A stretch of DNA of 64,000 bases. It comes from Yoonia sp. G8-12. Lineage in GTDB: Bacteria; Pseudomonadota; Alphaproteobacteria; Rhodobacterales; Rhodobacteraceae. Both the position numbers and the translations under genes were made by a program. The notes under the pieces are model-generated. The model was given only the letters and a program-made list of their open reading frames with translations. It ran no database searches and had not been told where the DNA came from. This document shows, piece by piece, positions 17,593 through 25,737 of the stretch (position 1 is the stretch's first letter; every line of letters starts with the position of its first letter). The stretch lies in NCBI RefSeq assembly GCF_038443675.1, contig NZ_CP151762.1, forward strand, positions 3,348,001-3,412,000, given 5' to 3'.

Positions 17593-20500
17593 TTGCGCTT
17601 TAGCAAACTCAGACTGAATGGCTTTAAAAGCTTTGTGGACCCCACTGACTTGATCATCGCTGATGGTCTGACCGGTGTTGTTGGGCCCAATGGCTGTGGC
17701 AAGTCTAATTTGCTTGAGGCGTTGCGCTGGGTCATGGGCGAAAACCGCCCGACCGCCATGCGCGGTGGCGGGATGGAGGATGTGATCTTTGCCGGTGCCG
17801 CCACGCGGCCTGCGCGCAATTTTGCGGAAGTGTCTTTGGTGATCGACAATGGTGAGCGTCTGGCACCAGCCGCGTTCAATGATGACGACAACCTTGAGAT
17901 TATCCGCCGGATCACCCGCGATGCAGGGTCTGCCTATAAGGTTGGTGCCAAAGACGTGCGCGCCCGCGACGTCCAGATGCTGTTCGCGGATGCATCCACC
18001 GGGGCGCATTCGCCTGCGCTGGTGCGGCAGGGCCAGATTTCCGAACTGATCAACGCCAAACCCAAATCTCGCCGTCGTATTCTGGAAGAGGCGGCAGGTA
18101 TTTCGGGGCTCTATCAGCGCCGTCATGAAGCGGAACTGAAACTCAAGGGTGCGGAAACAAACCTGACGCGCGTAGATGATGTGATTGAGCAACTCGCCAC
18201 CCAACTGGGACAGTTGGCACGACAGGCCAAGCAGGCAGCGCGGTATCGTGAAATCGGGGACAAGCTGCGCCGGGCGGAAGGCATGTTGCTGTTCCGCCGC
18301 TGGAAAGAGGCCGATGAGGCGCTTTTGGCCGCCGCGGATCAATTGCGCGAGCGCACGACAGCCGCAGCGCAGGCTGAGAAAGCCGCGCGTGAGGCTGCAA
18401 AAAGCCGGGCGCGCGCTGAAGAGGCGTTGCCGCCCTTGCGCGAGGAAGAGGCGATTGCAGCGGCGGTTTTGCAGCGGCTGCAGGTCCAGCGGGATACGTT
18501 GAAAGATCAAGAACAGCGTGCACTTGATATGATCGAGACGTTGCGGGGCCGCATTGATCAGCTGACGCGCGACATGGAGCGCGAAAGCGGGCTGAACAAG
18601 GACGCAGGCGAGACGATCGAACGGCTTGAATGGGAAGCGCGCGAGATTGAGAAAGCGGGTTTGGGCCATGAGGACCGGCTGAAAGACGCGCAGGACGCCG
18701 CGCGCGAAGCGGCCGGTGTGTTGCAACAACGCGAGGCCGATCTTTCGCAACTGACCGAGGACGTGGCGCGGCTTGCGGCGCGGCACCAGTCGGCGCAGCG
18801 ATTGCTGGATGATAACCGCACGACGCTGCGCAAGCATGAAGATGAGGCGGCGCGAGCCAAGGCCGCGATGAAAGAGGCCGAGGCAGCATTGGCGAAAGCC
18901 GAGGCTGATTTTGCTGCGGCTGGTGAGGCCGAGAAAGTCGCCGTTGCCTCAGCCGCAGCAGCCGACGTTGCATTAAATGAGGCCGAAAGTGCGCGGGCTG
19001 CGACGCAGGCCCGCGAAAGCGATGCACGCGCCCTGCGGTCCGAGGCCGAAGGCGAGGCCAACGCCTTGCGCGCTGAGGTTGCCGCACTGGCGAGGCTGGT
19101 TGAGCGTGACACGGCCGAGGGTGGGCAAGTGCTTGATTTGCTGCGCGTGCAAGGCGGTTATGAAAAGGCGCTGGGTGCGGCTTTGGCCGACGATCTACGT
19201 GCGCCAGAGGTCGCGGCAGACGCGAAATCCGGTTGGGCTTTGTTGCCCAGTTATGCCAGCGCACAAACTTTGCCCGAAGGTGTGAAGGCGCTGACCAACT
19301 ATGTCACTGTGCCCGAAGTTTTGGCGCGGCGGATGTCTCAGGTCGGTTTGGTGGATGCCGCTGACGGGCCGCGTTTGCAGGCCGATCTGAAGCCCGGCCA
19401 GCGGCTTGTGTCGGTTGAAGGCGATCTGTGGCGTTGGGACGGCTTCCGTGCGGGTGCGGAAGATGCACCTTCTGCGGCGGCACTGCGATTACAACAGTTG
19501 AACCGTCTGACCGAGTTGAAGCGGGATCTGGAAGAGGTCTCGGCGACGGCGCTGGGGGCGGCGCAAGCGCATGAGAACCTGACGGCTTTGTTGAAACAGC
19601 AAACAGAGGCAGACCATGCAGCGCGTCAGGCCCGCCGCAACGCAGACCAAGCTGTGGCAGATGCCAACCGTGCAGCAAGCCGTGCCGAGGCAGAACGCAA
19701 CCTGTCGCAGGGTAAGCTGGAAAGCTTTGGCCTTGCGGTGAAGCGCAATGAGGAAGAGGCACTGACCGCGCGCCGTGCATTGGTGGAGGCCGAGAAAGCC
19801 GCGCAGGATCTAGGTGATCTGGATGCCGCGCGCACGGCGGTGGAAGACATCAAAATGACGGTAGAGGCCGCACGGATCACAATGATGTCGCGCCGTTCTG
19901 CCAATGACGAGGTGCGCCGCGAAGGTGAAATGCGCCTGAAGCGCAGTCAGGAGATCACCAAAGAGATCAGCGGCTGGAAGCATCGTCTGGAAACGGCCAA
20001 CAAACGCACGGCGGAATTGGCGCAGCGCAAGGAAGAGTCCGAGGCCTCATTGGTTGAGGCAAGTGCTGCACCCGAAGAAATCGCAGCCAAGCGCGCCGAA
20101 CTGGCCGATGCAATTGATGAGGCCGAGACGCGGCGCAAAGCGGCCGCCGACAAACTGGCCGAAGCCGATACGGCGTTGCGCGACGCGGGCCATCATGAGC
20201 GCGATGCAGAGCGTCTTGCCTCTGAGGCCCGCGAAGCGCGCGCCCGGTCCGAGGCGCGATCAGACGCCGCCAAGGAAACCGTGGCCTATGCGGCGGAACG
20301 GATCATGGAAGCGCAAGAGGTAACGCCCCAAAAGCTGCTCGAGACGTTGGAAACCGATGTTGACCAGATGCCCGTGTCCGAAGCAGTTGAAGGGCAGGTC
20401 AATGCGCTGAAACGGCAACGTGATGCATTGGGTGCCGTAAACCTGCGCGCCGAGGAAGACGCCAAAGAGGTGCAGGTCGAGCATGACGGGTTGGTCAGCG

Positions 20501-21048
20501 AAAAGGCCGATCTGGAGGCCGCGATTGCGGCGCTACGTTCGGGCATTGCAGGCCTGAACAAAGAGGGCCGTGAGCGGTTGTTGACGGCCTTTGAGCAGGT
20601 GAACGAGAACTTCGGCTTGCTCTTTTCCCACCTTTTCGGCGGTGGTGAAGCAAAACTGGTGCTTGTCGAATCCGATGACCCGCTTGAGGCAGGTCTTGAG
20701 ATCATGTGTCAGCCGCCGGGCAAGAAACTCAGCACTCTGTCGCTGCTGTCCGGTGGGGAGCAGACGTTGACCGCACTTGCCCTGATCTTTGCGGTGTTCC
20801 TTGCGAACCCCGCACCAATCTGTGTGCTGGATGAGGTGGACGCGCCGCTGGACGATGCCAACGTCACCCGTTTCTGCGACCTGCTGGATGAAATGACCCG
20901 CCGCACCGAGACCCGTTTCCTGATCATCACCCACCATGCGGTGACGATGAGCCGGATGGACCGGTTGTTCGGTGTGACCATGGGCGAACAGGGCGTGTCG
21001 CAGTTGGTGTCGGTTGATTTGAAAAAAGCGGCGGCGATGGTGGCTTAG
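17593..21048 (+). CDS. smc: Chromosome segregation ATPase SMC
   Basis: An 1151-residue SMC. The N-terminal head has Walker A GPNGCGKSN (31-39), two long coiled-coil arms surround a hinge at about residues 505-640, and the C-terminal head has the signature LSLLSGGEQTLTAL and Walker B PICVLDEVDAPLDDANV. With ScpA and ScpB it compacts and orders the chromosome. The start is a TTG (MRFSKLRLNGFKSF), which matches where the family begins. The mobile element is inserted 27 bases after its stop. The arms are rich in alanine, glutamate and arginine, as usual. Confidence 0.96.
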   Translation: MRFSKLRLNGFKSFVDPTDLIIADGLTGVVGPNGCGKSNLLEALRWVMGENRPTAMRGGGMEDVIFAGAATRPARNFAEVSLVIDNGERLAPAAFNDDDNLEIIRRITRDAGSAYKVGAKDVRARDVQMLFADASTGAHSPALVRQGQISELINAKPKSRRRILEEAAGISGLYQRRHEAELKLKGAETNLTRVDDVIEQLATQLGQLARQAKQAARYREIGDKLRRAEGMLLFRRWKEADEALLAAADQLRERTTAAAQAEKAAREAAKSRARAEEALPPLREEEAIAAAVLQRLQVQRDTLKDQEQRALDMIETLRGRIDQLTRDMERESGLNKDAGETIERLEWEAREIEKAGLGHEDRLKDAQDAAREAAGVLQQREADLSQLTEDVARLAARHQSAQRLLDDNRTTLRKHEDEAARAKAAMKEAEAALAKAEADFAAAGEAEKVAVASAAAADVALNEAESARAATQARESDARALRSEAEGEANALRAEVAALARLVERDTAEGGQVLDLLRVQGGYEKALGAALADDLRAPEVAADAKSGWALLPSYASAQTLPEGVKALTNYVTVPEVLARRMSQVGLVDAADGPRLQADLKPGQRLVSVEGDLWRWDGFRAGAEDAPSAAALRLQQLNRLTELKRDLEEVSATALGAAQAHENLTALLKQQTEADHAARQARRNADQAVADANRAASRAEAERNLSQGKLESFGLAVKRNEEEALTARRALVEAEKAAQDLGDLDAARTAVEDIKMTVEAARITMMSRRSANDEVRREGEMRLKRSQEITKEISGWKHRLETANKRTAELAQRKEESEASLVEASAAPEEIAAKRAELADAIDEAETRRKAAADKLAEADTALRDAGHHERDAERLASEAREARARSEARSDAAKETVAYAAERIMEAQEVTPQKLLETLETDVDQMPVSEAVEGQVNALKRQRDALGAVNLRAEEDAKEVQVEHDGLVSEKADLEAAIAALRSGIAGLNKEGRERLLTAFEQVNENFGLLFSHLFGGGEAKLVLVESDDPLEAGLEIMCQPPGKKLSTLSLLSGGEQTLTALALIFAVFLANPAPICVLDEVDAPLDDANVTRFCDLLDEMTRRTETRFLIITHHAVTMSRMDRLFGVTMGEQGVSQLVSVDLKKAAAMVA

Positions 21049-21052
21049 GTGT

Positions 21053-21075
21053 GGAGCCTCCGGCGGGGATATTTA
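21053..21075 (+). repeat. Dispersed repeat, left part, cut by the mobile element
   Basis: GGAGCCTCCGGCGGGGATAT, then TTA, is the head of the dispersed repeat; the last eight bases are the left target-site copy. Its tail, TGGGCCAGTAATAAC, resumes at 24455 on the other side of the element. Joined, the two halves make one ordinary repeat copy between smc and the transglycosylase gene. Confidence 0.8.
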
Positions 21076-21096
21076 CGGCCTTATGTATCAAGCGCA
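21076..21096 (+). repeat. Left terminal inverted repeat of the mobile element
   Basis: Twenty-one bases from CGGCCTTATG to AAGCGCA, the exact reverse complement of 24426-24446. Preceded by target copy GATATTTA. Confidence 0.92.
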
Positions 21097-21143
21097 GCAA
21101 CAATCTAGCTGATTTCTGCGCCGTTGTGAATCATCATAACGCC

Positions 21144-21476
21144 ATGCAGGATAAGACGATAGATAACGCGCTGCTGGCGCTACGCAGGCAGATCATACGC
21201 AGCGAGGGCGAAGGGCTGGATCACGTAGAGGCTTTGCTTGTGCAACGCGGGGTGCGCATACCAACCGTGCAGATTTCGCCAATGTCACGCGGGGAATGCA
21301 GGCGGCTGGTGCTGTCTATGCTGCCATGTACAACCGCACAGGCTGGCAGGGCTATCAAAGCGCGTGTTCCGTCTACGTCGCATAGGTCAGCATATCACAG
21401 GGCTTATATGGCGCTTAGAAGGCTTGAGGGTGATGCGCGCGTTGTGCAAAATTTCAGAGTGTGGAAGCTCGCCTAG
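21144..21476 (+). CDS. Unknown 110-residue protein carried by the mobile element
   Basis: MQDKTIDNALLALRRQIIRS begins a basic, mostly helical protein. The middle (SPMSRGECRRLVLSMLPC, then YHRAYMALRRLEGDARV) suggests a small DNA-binding or winged-helix-like fold, but I recognise no family. The frame is open further upstream to 21051, outside the element; the ATG at 21144 lies inside it and is the natural start. Its 3' end overlaps the convergent membrane-protein gene by four bases. It may be a regulator or accessory of the element. Confidence 0.6.
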   Translation: MQDKTIDNALLALRRQIIRSEGEGLDHVEALLVQRGVRIPTVQISPMSRGECRRLVLSMLPCTTAQAGRAIKARVPSTSHRSAYHRAYMALRRLEGDARVVQNFRVWKLA

Positions 21477-21802
21477 CCCTTGCCAAACTTCCCATCCCAC
21501 TTGTCGATCAACTTTGTTGTCAACGTCCAAATTTCATCCATTTGCCACCGCCGCCCCAGAACGATAACAATAATCAATTGAATCAGCCCGATTATTATTG
21601 GACCAGTCCACGTTTGCATGTTGGAAAAAGTAAACGCGTCAAACATCAATATTACGATAACGAGCCAAATAAATCTTTCTTCTTTTCGACGATCTCTTTC
21701 ATCGTCTAATTGGTTTTGAAGTGACTCAATCAACTCGTCTTTGCGCGTTGGGTCCGAGGTCGGCAGACCAAACTTGATCTGCGGTTTACTCTCCTTTTGC
21801 AC
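21473..21802 (-). CDS. Small two-helix membrane protein, candidate toxin partner of the Panacea protein
   Basis: About 109 residues from a GTG at 21802: a charged coiled-coil-like stretch (about 21-43, KDELIESLQNQLDDERDRR), then two membrane helices (about 44-59 and 66-83) and a basic-aromatic tail (DKWDGKFGKG). The GTG lies within the 3' end of the Panacea gene (17-base overlap, GAGGAG upstream), so the two are translationally coupled. Panacea antitoxins are known to pair with very different toxins, some of them small membrane proteins. A toxin role is inference from position; no direct toxin family is recognised. Confidence 0.6.
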   Translation of the reverse strand: MQKESKPQIKFGLPTSDPTRKDELIESLQNQLDDERDRRKEERFIWLVIVILMFDAFTFSNMQTWTGPIIIGLIQLIIVIVLGRRWQMDEIWTLTTKLIDKWDGKFGKG

Positions 21803-22223
21803 GTAAGTTGTACTCCTCAAGAATATCTTCGTCGGGTATAGACAGCCTTCGCATTCCCGGAATGTAGTTTTTGCTCCAAGCGCCCTTATCCCAGTGCGTA
21901 ATAGCAACAAGCTTACTCGGTGGGGCGTCTCCAAGTTGCTGCAACACTTCAGTTATGGACTCGTACTCTTGATCTTCTCCTGTGTAGGGCTGGCTAGAAA
22001 AAACGTTGGGAACATGGCTACTGCCATAAGCCTTGAGGTGATGGTAAAGCCCCGGCTCAACAGGGCCGTAGTCCCATGCTTCAAACTCATGGCTTGCAAT
22101 TCCGTCTCGACCCGCCCCAAGTTCAAGCATATGTGACAGGTACAATAGCTTTTGCATAGAAAGATTTGACACCTTCCCATCGCAACCATCCCAGATGGTT
22201 CTTGCTGCTCTCATTGTAGACAT
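21786..22223 (-). CDS. Panacea-domain (DUF4065/SocA-like) protein, candidate antitoxin
   Basis: A 145-residue Panacea-domain protein. The family core is present: LSMQKLLYLSHMLEL, then FEAWDYGPVEPGLYHHLKA, and LVAITHWDKGAWSKN in the second half. Proteins with this domain include the antitoxin SocA and the PanA antitoxins that neutralise diverse neighbouring toxins. The ATG at 22223 has a strong AAGGAGGG site. The gene overlaps the next gene, a small membrane protein, by 17 bases. Located inside the mobile element, the pair could stabilise it in the host. Confidence 0.85.
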   Translation of the reverse strand: MSTMRAARTIWDGCDGKVSNLSMQKLLYLSHMLELGAGRDGIASHEFEAWDYGPVEPGLYHHLKAYGSSHVPNVFSSQPYTGEDQEYESITEVLQQLGDAPPSKLVAITHWDKGAWSKNYIPGMRRLSIPDEDILEEYNLRAKGE

Positions 22224-22306
22224 AAACGAACCCTCCTTGAACTAAGTTTACATCATTTCAGATAGCTATGCACGGGAATAAATCAAGAACATCTGAGTTT
22301 AGAAGT

Positions 22307-23269
22307 TCAAGCCGCCCGCTGCCAATACCCCTTCCAGTTGCGCGATACAGGCGCGGCCATTGCGTTAGACACAACGATATTCGCAAGTGTGCCGTTGTCG
22401 GTACGGCGGTTATCTTCCAGCCATGCAGCGTGGTTTGCATACTGGTGCAGGTACTTTGGGCTAACGCCGTGGTGCTGGCCTTCGATCATGTTGCGCAGGC
22501 GGCTAAAGAAGCTTTCAACCATGTTGGTGTGCTTGCCGTGGTCGCTATAAATCTGGCTGTGGTTTACGCGGTCAACCATCCAACCATCGTGCAGCATATC
22601 CCAATGTGAGGCTTCGTCTGCTGACATGGTGGCTGTGCGGCTTACGTTCTCTACGGCTAGTGCTACGCCTTCACCTTCGTTCATGGCGATGAATGGCAGT
22701 GTGCGGCCCTCACGCTCACGCATGGTAACGACAACGCGGCGTGTGCCTGTTTGGTGCTTCTTAAGGCGACGGTCTACGCGGTTAACCTTGGCGTTAGCAG
22801 GGCGAACATGACCACCGAAGTATGCGCCATCAATCTCTACGTGACCGTCCAGAACCTCACCAGTGTGAACCTCTTGCGAGATAGCTTCACGCAGCTTGTG
22901 AGCCAAAACAAAGGCTGTCTTATACTGGCAGTCCAGATCGCGGGACAACTGCACCATGCTGATGCCTTTAGAGGCATTCACGATAAGAAAAATAGCGGCT
23001 AGCAGGTCTACAAAGTCCATCTTGCGCGATGCGAAGATTGTGCCGGATGTGACGCTAAACTGGTGCGCACATGCCTTGCACTTAAACTTGCGGCGCGTGG
23101 TGATCTTGTAGGTTTCATCATGGCCGCACTGTGGGCAAACTGCCTCGCCATTGGTTTCAGGCCAGCGCATTTCGCAGAACGTAGCATACGCTGAATCTTC
23201 GCCAGCCTTGTAGATCGCACGAAGGCTAGTAGTGCGTGATGCTGCCGAAAGAAGAAAGTGCTGTGCCAT
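22307..23269 (-). CDS. IS1595-family transposase
   Basis: About 320 residues. An N-terminal zinc ribbon has CPQC (45-48) and CKAC (64-67); then the ISXO2-like DDE domain begins with HVEIDGAYFGGH (Asp147) and ends with GKHTNMVESFFSRLRNM, where asparagine stands in place of the usual last glutamate, as is common for this family. No stop or frameshift interrupts it, so it may be active. I took the ATG at 23269 (MAQHFLL); an upstream start at 23314 is open. It moves the element that surrounds it. Confidence 0.92.
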   Translation of the reverse strand: MAQHFLLSAASRTTSLRAIYKAGEDSAYATFCEMRWPETNGEAVCPQCGHDETYKITTRRKFKCKACAHQFSVTSGTIFASRKMDFVDLLAAIFLIVNASKGISMVQLSRDLDCQYKTAFVLAHKLREAISQEVHTGEVLDGHVEIDGAYFGGHVRPANAKVNRVDRRLKKHQTGTRRVVVTMREREGRTLPFIAMNEGEGVALAVENVSRTATMSADEASHWDMLHDGWMVDRVNHSQIYSDHGKHTNMVESFFSRLRNMIEGQHHGVSPKYLHQYANHAAWLEDNRRTDNGTLANIVVSNAMAAPVSRNWKGYWQRAA

Positions 23270-23370
23270 CATACCATATCCGTTATCTATATATCGAATA
23301 TAGTATGGTGACATACTGCTTGCAATAGGTTATATACTAAATATGTTAGTTTTTACATCATAGGTGATAT

Positions 23371-23595
23371 ATGCCAGATCAGAATGAATGGGAAATGAAG
23401 GCTGCAAACCTTCTCAAGTCAGAGTTGAAACGTAAGGGGGTGACTTACGCCCAGCTTGTTGAAAAGCTGTCTGAAATTGGAATCAGCGAAAAGGAAGTGA
23501 ACGTTGCCAACAAGCTATCTCGTGGTAAGTTTTCAGCGGCATTTCTGCTGCAATGCCTAAGCGCTTTACAGACGGCTACTTTGCACTTGGACTAA
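23371..23595 (+). CDS. Small DUF6471-like, HTH-type protein of the mobile element
   Basis: A 74-residue protein: ANLLKSELKRKGVTYAQLVE followed by EKEVNVANKLSRGKFSAAFL looks like a helix-turn-helix similar to XRE proteins and matches what I remember as DUF6471, often seen beside IS1595-type transposases. It could regulate the element. It is divergent from the transposase with about 100 bases between the starts, an A/T-rich stretch that probably holds both promoters. The next gene overlaps its 3' end by 43 bases. Confidence 0.7.
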   Translation: MPDQNEWEMKAANLLKSELKRKGVTYAQLVEKLSEIGISEKEVNVANKLSRGKFSAAFLLQCLSALQTATLHLD

Positions 23596-24395
23596 TCCTG
23601 GGAATCTCTATTGCTGCGGCTGTTGGTCTTTGGGTTTCCGGTTATGGAGCGGGCTGCTACCTCGCCGATGGCAATTCCTACAGCTATCAACCCCAAGGCA
23701 TAGAGCCAAATAAAAGGTGCTGGCTCATACCCTTTCTTGTCTACGGTGAAGATACCCTCGCACAGTGGATCATGGCTATTCTTACCATTGCAGCCGTTTG
23801 GATGCTTTGGAGAACCCTTGACTTGACGCGCGGGGCCAACGAAGCCGCAGTGCAAGCTGCTGTCGCCGCCCTCAAAGCCAATGAAATTATGCATGATCAA
23901 GGGGCGGGTTACTTGATCATCAAAAAGATAGAAGTGCAGGCAAGGCGGCTTGATGTTTTGCTTTATGCAACCGTTAAGAATATTGGCAAGCGCCCCGTTC
24001 GTACTGGTAAAATAAAGGGAACTCTGCAATTTGTCATTCCGCTTTCCCCGCAGTTTGAATTCATTAGGCTGAAAACAGAGGTTTTTGTTGGCGTTGTTGA
24101 GGCCGATCAAGAAGGTTACAGCCTCATCGCAATTCCTTGGACGGATATCACAGACCAATACGACATTTACGCCAGATATATCCACAATAGTACCGTTTCT
24201 AATGTGGATTTTGATGGTGTGATTAGTTGGTCCGACAAGGCCAAAGTACCCAATTACGAGCGGCATATCCTTACCCCGCTTGGAAGGGACGAGGTTCTGG
24301 TTGAAAGCGACGGTCCAATCACAAGGCTTATTGTGGGTTATTCCGGCATGAGCATAAGTACTGAAAACCGACAAAAGCCAAACGGCAACCAGTAG
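23553..24395 (+). CDS. Membrane-anchored protein of unknown function carried by the mobile element
   Basis: A 280-residue protein with two N-terminal membrane helices (about 11-32 and 68-88), a short helical linker (LTRGANEAAVQAAVAALKAN) and a C-terminal domain of about 150 residues that is probably beta-rich and cytosolic (LLYATVKNIGKRPVRTGKI). Proteins with this layout are common as hypothetical genes in alphaproteobacteria. The opposite strand is also open for 271 codons, but this strand has the better membrane-protein pattern. It ends 30 bases before the right inverted repeat. Confidence 0.65.
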   Translation: MPKRFTDGYFALGLILGISIAAAVGLWVSGYGAGCYLADGNSYSYQPQGIEPNKRCWLIPFLVYGEDTLAQWIMAILTIAAVWMLWRTLDLTRGANEAAVQAAVAALKANEIMHDQGAGYLIIKKIEVQARRLDVLLYATVKNIGKRPVRTGKIKGTLQFVIPLSPQFEFIRLKTEVFVGVVEADQEGYSLIAIPWTDITDQYDIYARYIHNSTVSNVDFDGVISWSDKAKVPNYERHILTPLGRDEVLVESDGPITRLIVGYSGMSISTENRQKPNGNQ

Positions 24396-24425
24396 CATCT
24401 TAATCATTACCCATACCCCGCTTGG

Positions 24426-24446
24426 TGCGCTTGATACATAAGGCCG
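24426..24446 (-). repeat. Right terminal inverted repeat of the mobile element
   Basis: Twenty-one bases from TGCGCTTGAT to AAGGCCG, exact reverse complement of 21076-21096. It is followed by target copy GATATTTA (24447-24454), after which the interrupted dispersed repeat continues. Confidence 0.92.
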
Positions 24447-24480
24447 GATATTTATGGGCCAGTAATAACGGGGATTTGCG

Positions 24481-25647
24481 CTATAGCCGGTTCAGAAGGT
24501 CGACCGTTGGCCAAGCATCGGCGGGAAGCCCCAGCCGCACTTGTTCTGCCTGTACCGCCGCCCGTGTCATGGCCCCCAAGATCCCGTCAATCCCACCGAC
24601 ATCATGGCCGCGCTGCGTCAGCTTTTGTTGTAACTGCTGCATTTGTGCCCCGCTGAGTGCGGGTGTGGGATTGCCTGCGTCATAGACCGCCGCACCCCCC
24701 AGCCGCGTGGCGAAATAGGCGGCGGTGGTGACGTAGACGAAGCTTTTGTTCCAGTCGAAATAGACCTCGAAATTTGGATAGGCGAGGAAGGCTGGACCAT
24801 TGCGCCCCATGGGGAGCAAGACCGAGGCTTGCAGGTTGGATGGCCCAAGCGCACCTTCGCGTGCCCGCACACCGCGACTTGCCCAATCGCGCACGCTGGC
24901 TTTGTGGTTCAGCCCCGTTTGTGCCCAATCGAGGTTTTCTGGCAAGATGATTTCTTGCAGCCAGGGTTCATTTGCCCGCCACCCCAAGGATGACAATACA
25001 TTGGCCCCGGTCATCAGCGCATCAGCTGATGAGCCTTTGAGATCAACGATCCCGTCGCCGTCGCCGTCCATGCCCTGGCGGATGATTTCGCGCGGCAGTT
25101 TTTGCAGTTGCCCGATTTCACCCGCCCACGCGCCGGTCGTCGAGGCCGGGTTCATGCCCCCGCGTCGGTAAAGCTCAATCGCGGCGATGAGTTGCGGGCG
25201 GAAAAGCTCTGGTCTGCGGCAATCATGCGCCAGTGTCAGCAGGGCGTTGCGTGTATTGAACGTGCCCTGCACCTGTCCGTAGTCAGTTTCAAACGCCCAG
25301 AAGGCCAGCAATACCCCGCGCGGGATGCCGAAACGTGCTTCGATTGTATCAAAGGTGCTGTCGAGCCGCTGCCCGTAGATGCGCCCGTTGTCGATCCTGT
25401 TCTGGCTGATTAATGCGCGTGAAAAGCTGATGAAATCACGCTGGAACACGCCTTGGGCGCGGTCGGCGTTGATCACGGCTTGGTCGATTTGTGCGCCTTC
25501 AAAGAAGGCATCAACGGTTTGCGCGGGAATGCCCTCGGCCCTTGCTTCGGTTTTGACGCCTTCGATGAAGGCATTGACCGGCCCGCCGCATGTTTGTGCG
25601 GTGGCGGTGCTTGCAAAAAGGGATAAGGCGAGAGCTGCGACGCGCAT
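24481..25647 (-). CDS. Lytic murein transglycosylase (MltB-like) with peptidoglycan-binding domain
   Basis: About 388 residues. A signal peptide (MRVAALALSLFASTATAQ) is followed by an SLT_2 domain with the catalytic-type glutamate in FWAFETDYGQVQGTFNTRNA, and a C-terminal PG_binding_1 domain (LQQKLTQRGHDVGGIDGILG). It cleaves peptidoglycan glycan strands in the periplasm, forming 1,6-anhydro ends. The ATG at 25647 has a GGAGATTTC ribosome site; an upstream start would hide the signal peptide. Two CDSs away on the other side of the mobile element lies smc, so the element separated these neighbours. Confidence 0.92.
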   Translation of the reverse strand: MRVAALALSLFASTATAQTCGGPVNAFIEGVKTEARAEGIPAQTVDAFFEGAQIDQAVINADRAQGVFQRDFISFSRALISQNRIDNGRIYGQRLDSTFDTIEARFGIPRGVLLAFWAFETDYGQVQGTFNTRNALLTLAHDCRRPELFRPQLIAAIELYRRGGMNPASTTGAWAGEIGQLQKLPREIIRQGMDGDGDGIVDLKGSSADALMTGANVLSSLGWRANEPWLQEIILPENLDWAQTGLNHKASVRDWASRGVRAREGALGPSNLQASVLLPMGRNGPAFLAYPNFEVYFDWNKSFVYVTTAAYFATRLGGAAVYDAGNPTPALSGAQMQQLQQKLTQRGHDVGGIDGILGAMTRAAVQAEQVRLGLPADAWPTVDLLNRL

Positions 25648-25737
25648 TGAAATCTCCGAACTAGATTTGAGCCAAGACCGTAGCAGTGCCGCTGTGTAGC
25701 GCAAGGGTAGGATGGGCATGGGCGGGAAAACCGCCGA

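Larger units (their letters stand above)
21076..24446. mobile_element. IS1595-type element (3371 bp) with passenger genes
   Basis: The ends are perfect 21-base inverted repeats (21076-21096 and 24426-24446; CGGCCTTATGTATCAAGCGC plus one base) flanked by identical 8-base copies GATATTTA (21068-21075 and 24447-24454), a target duplication of the size known for the IS1595 family. Inside are an intact-looking IS1595-type transposase and five other genes: a 110-residue protein, a small two-helix membrane protein, a Panacea-domain protein, a 74-residue DUF6471-like protein and a 280-residue membrane protein. The base composition is richer in A and T than the surroundings. Perfect ends and duplications point to a recent arrival. 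Confidence 0.9.

Noticed and set aside
17575..18837. 420-codon open frame on the minus strand opposite smc
   Set aside because: It lies fully antisense to a clear SMC head and coiled coil, has no ribosome site and the arginine/leucine-rich look of a high-GC shadow frame.
23592..24407. 271-codon minus-strand frame with a signal-peptide-like start inside the mobile element
   Set aside because: The plus-strand frame has better membrane-protein and domain features. I could not exclude the minus frame, but two real proteins on both strands are unlikely.
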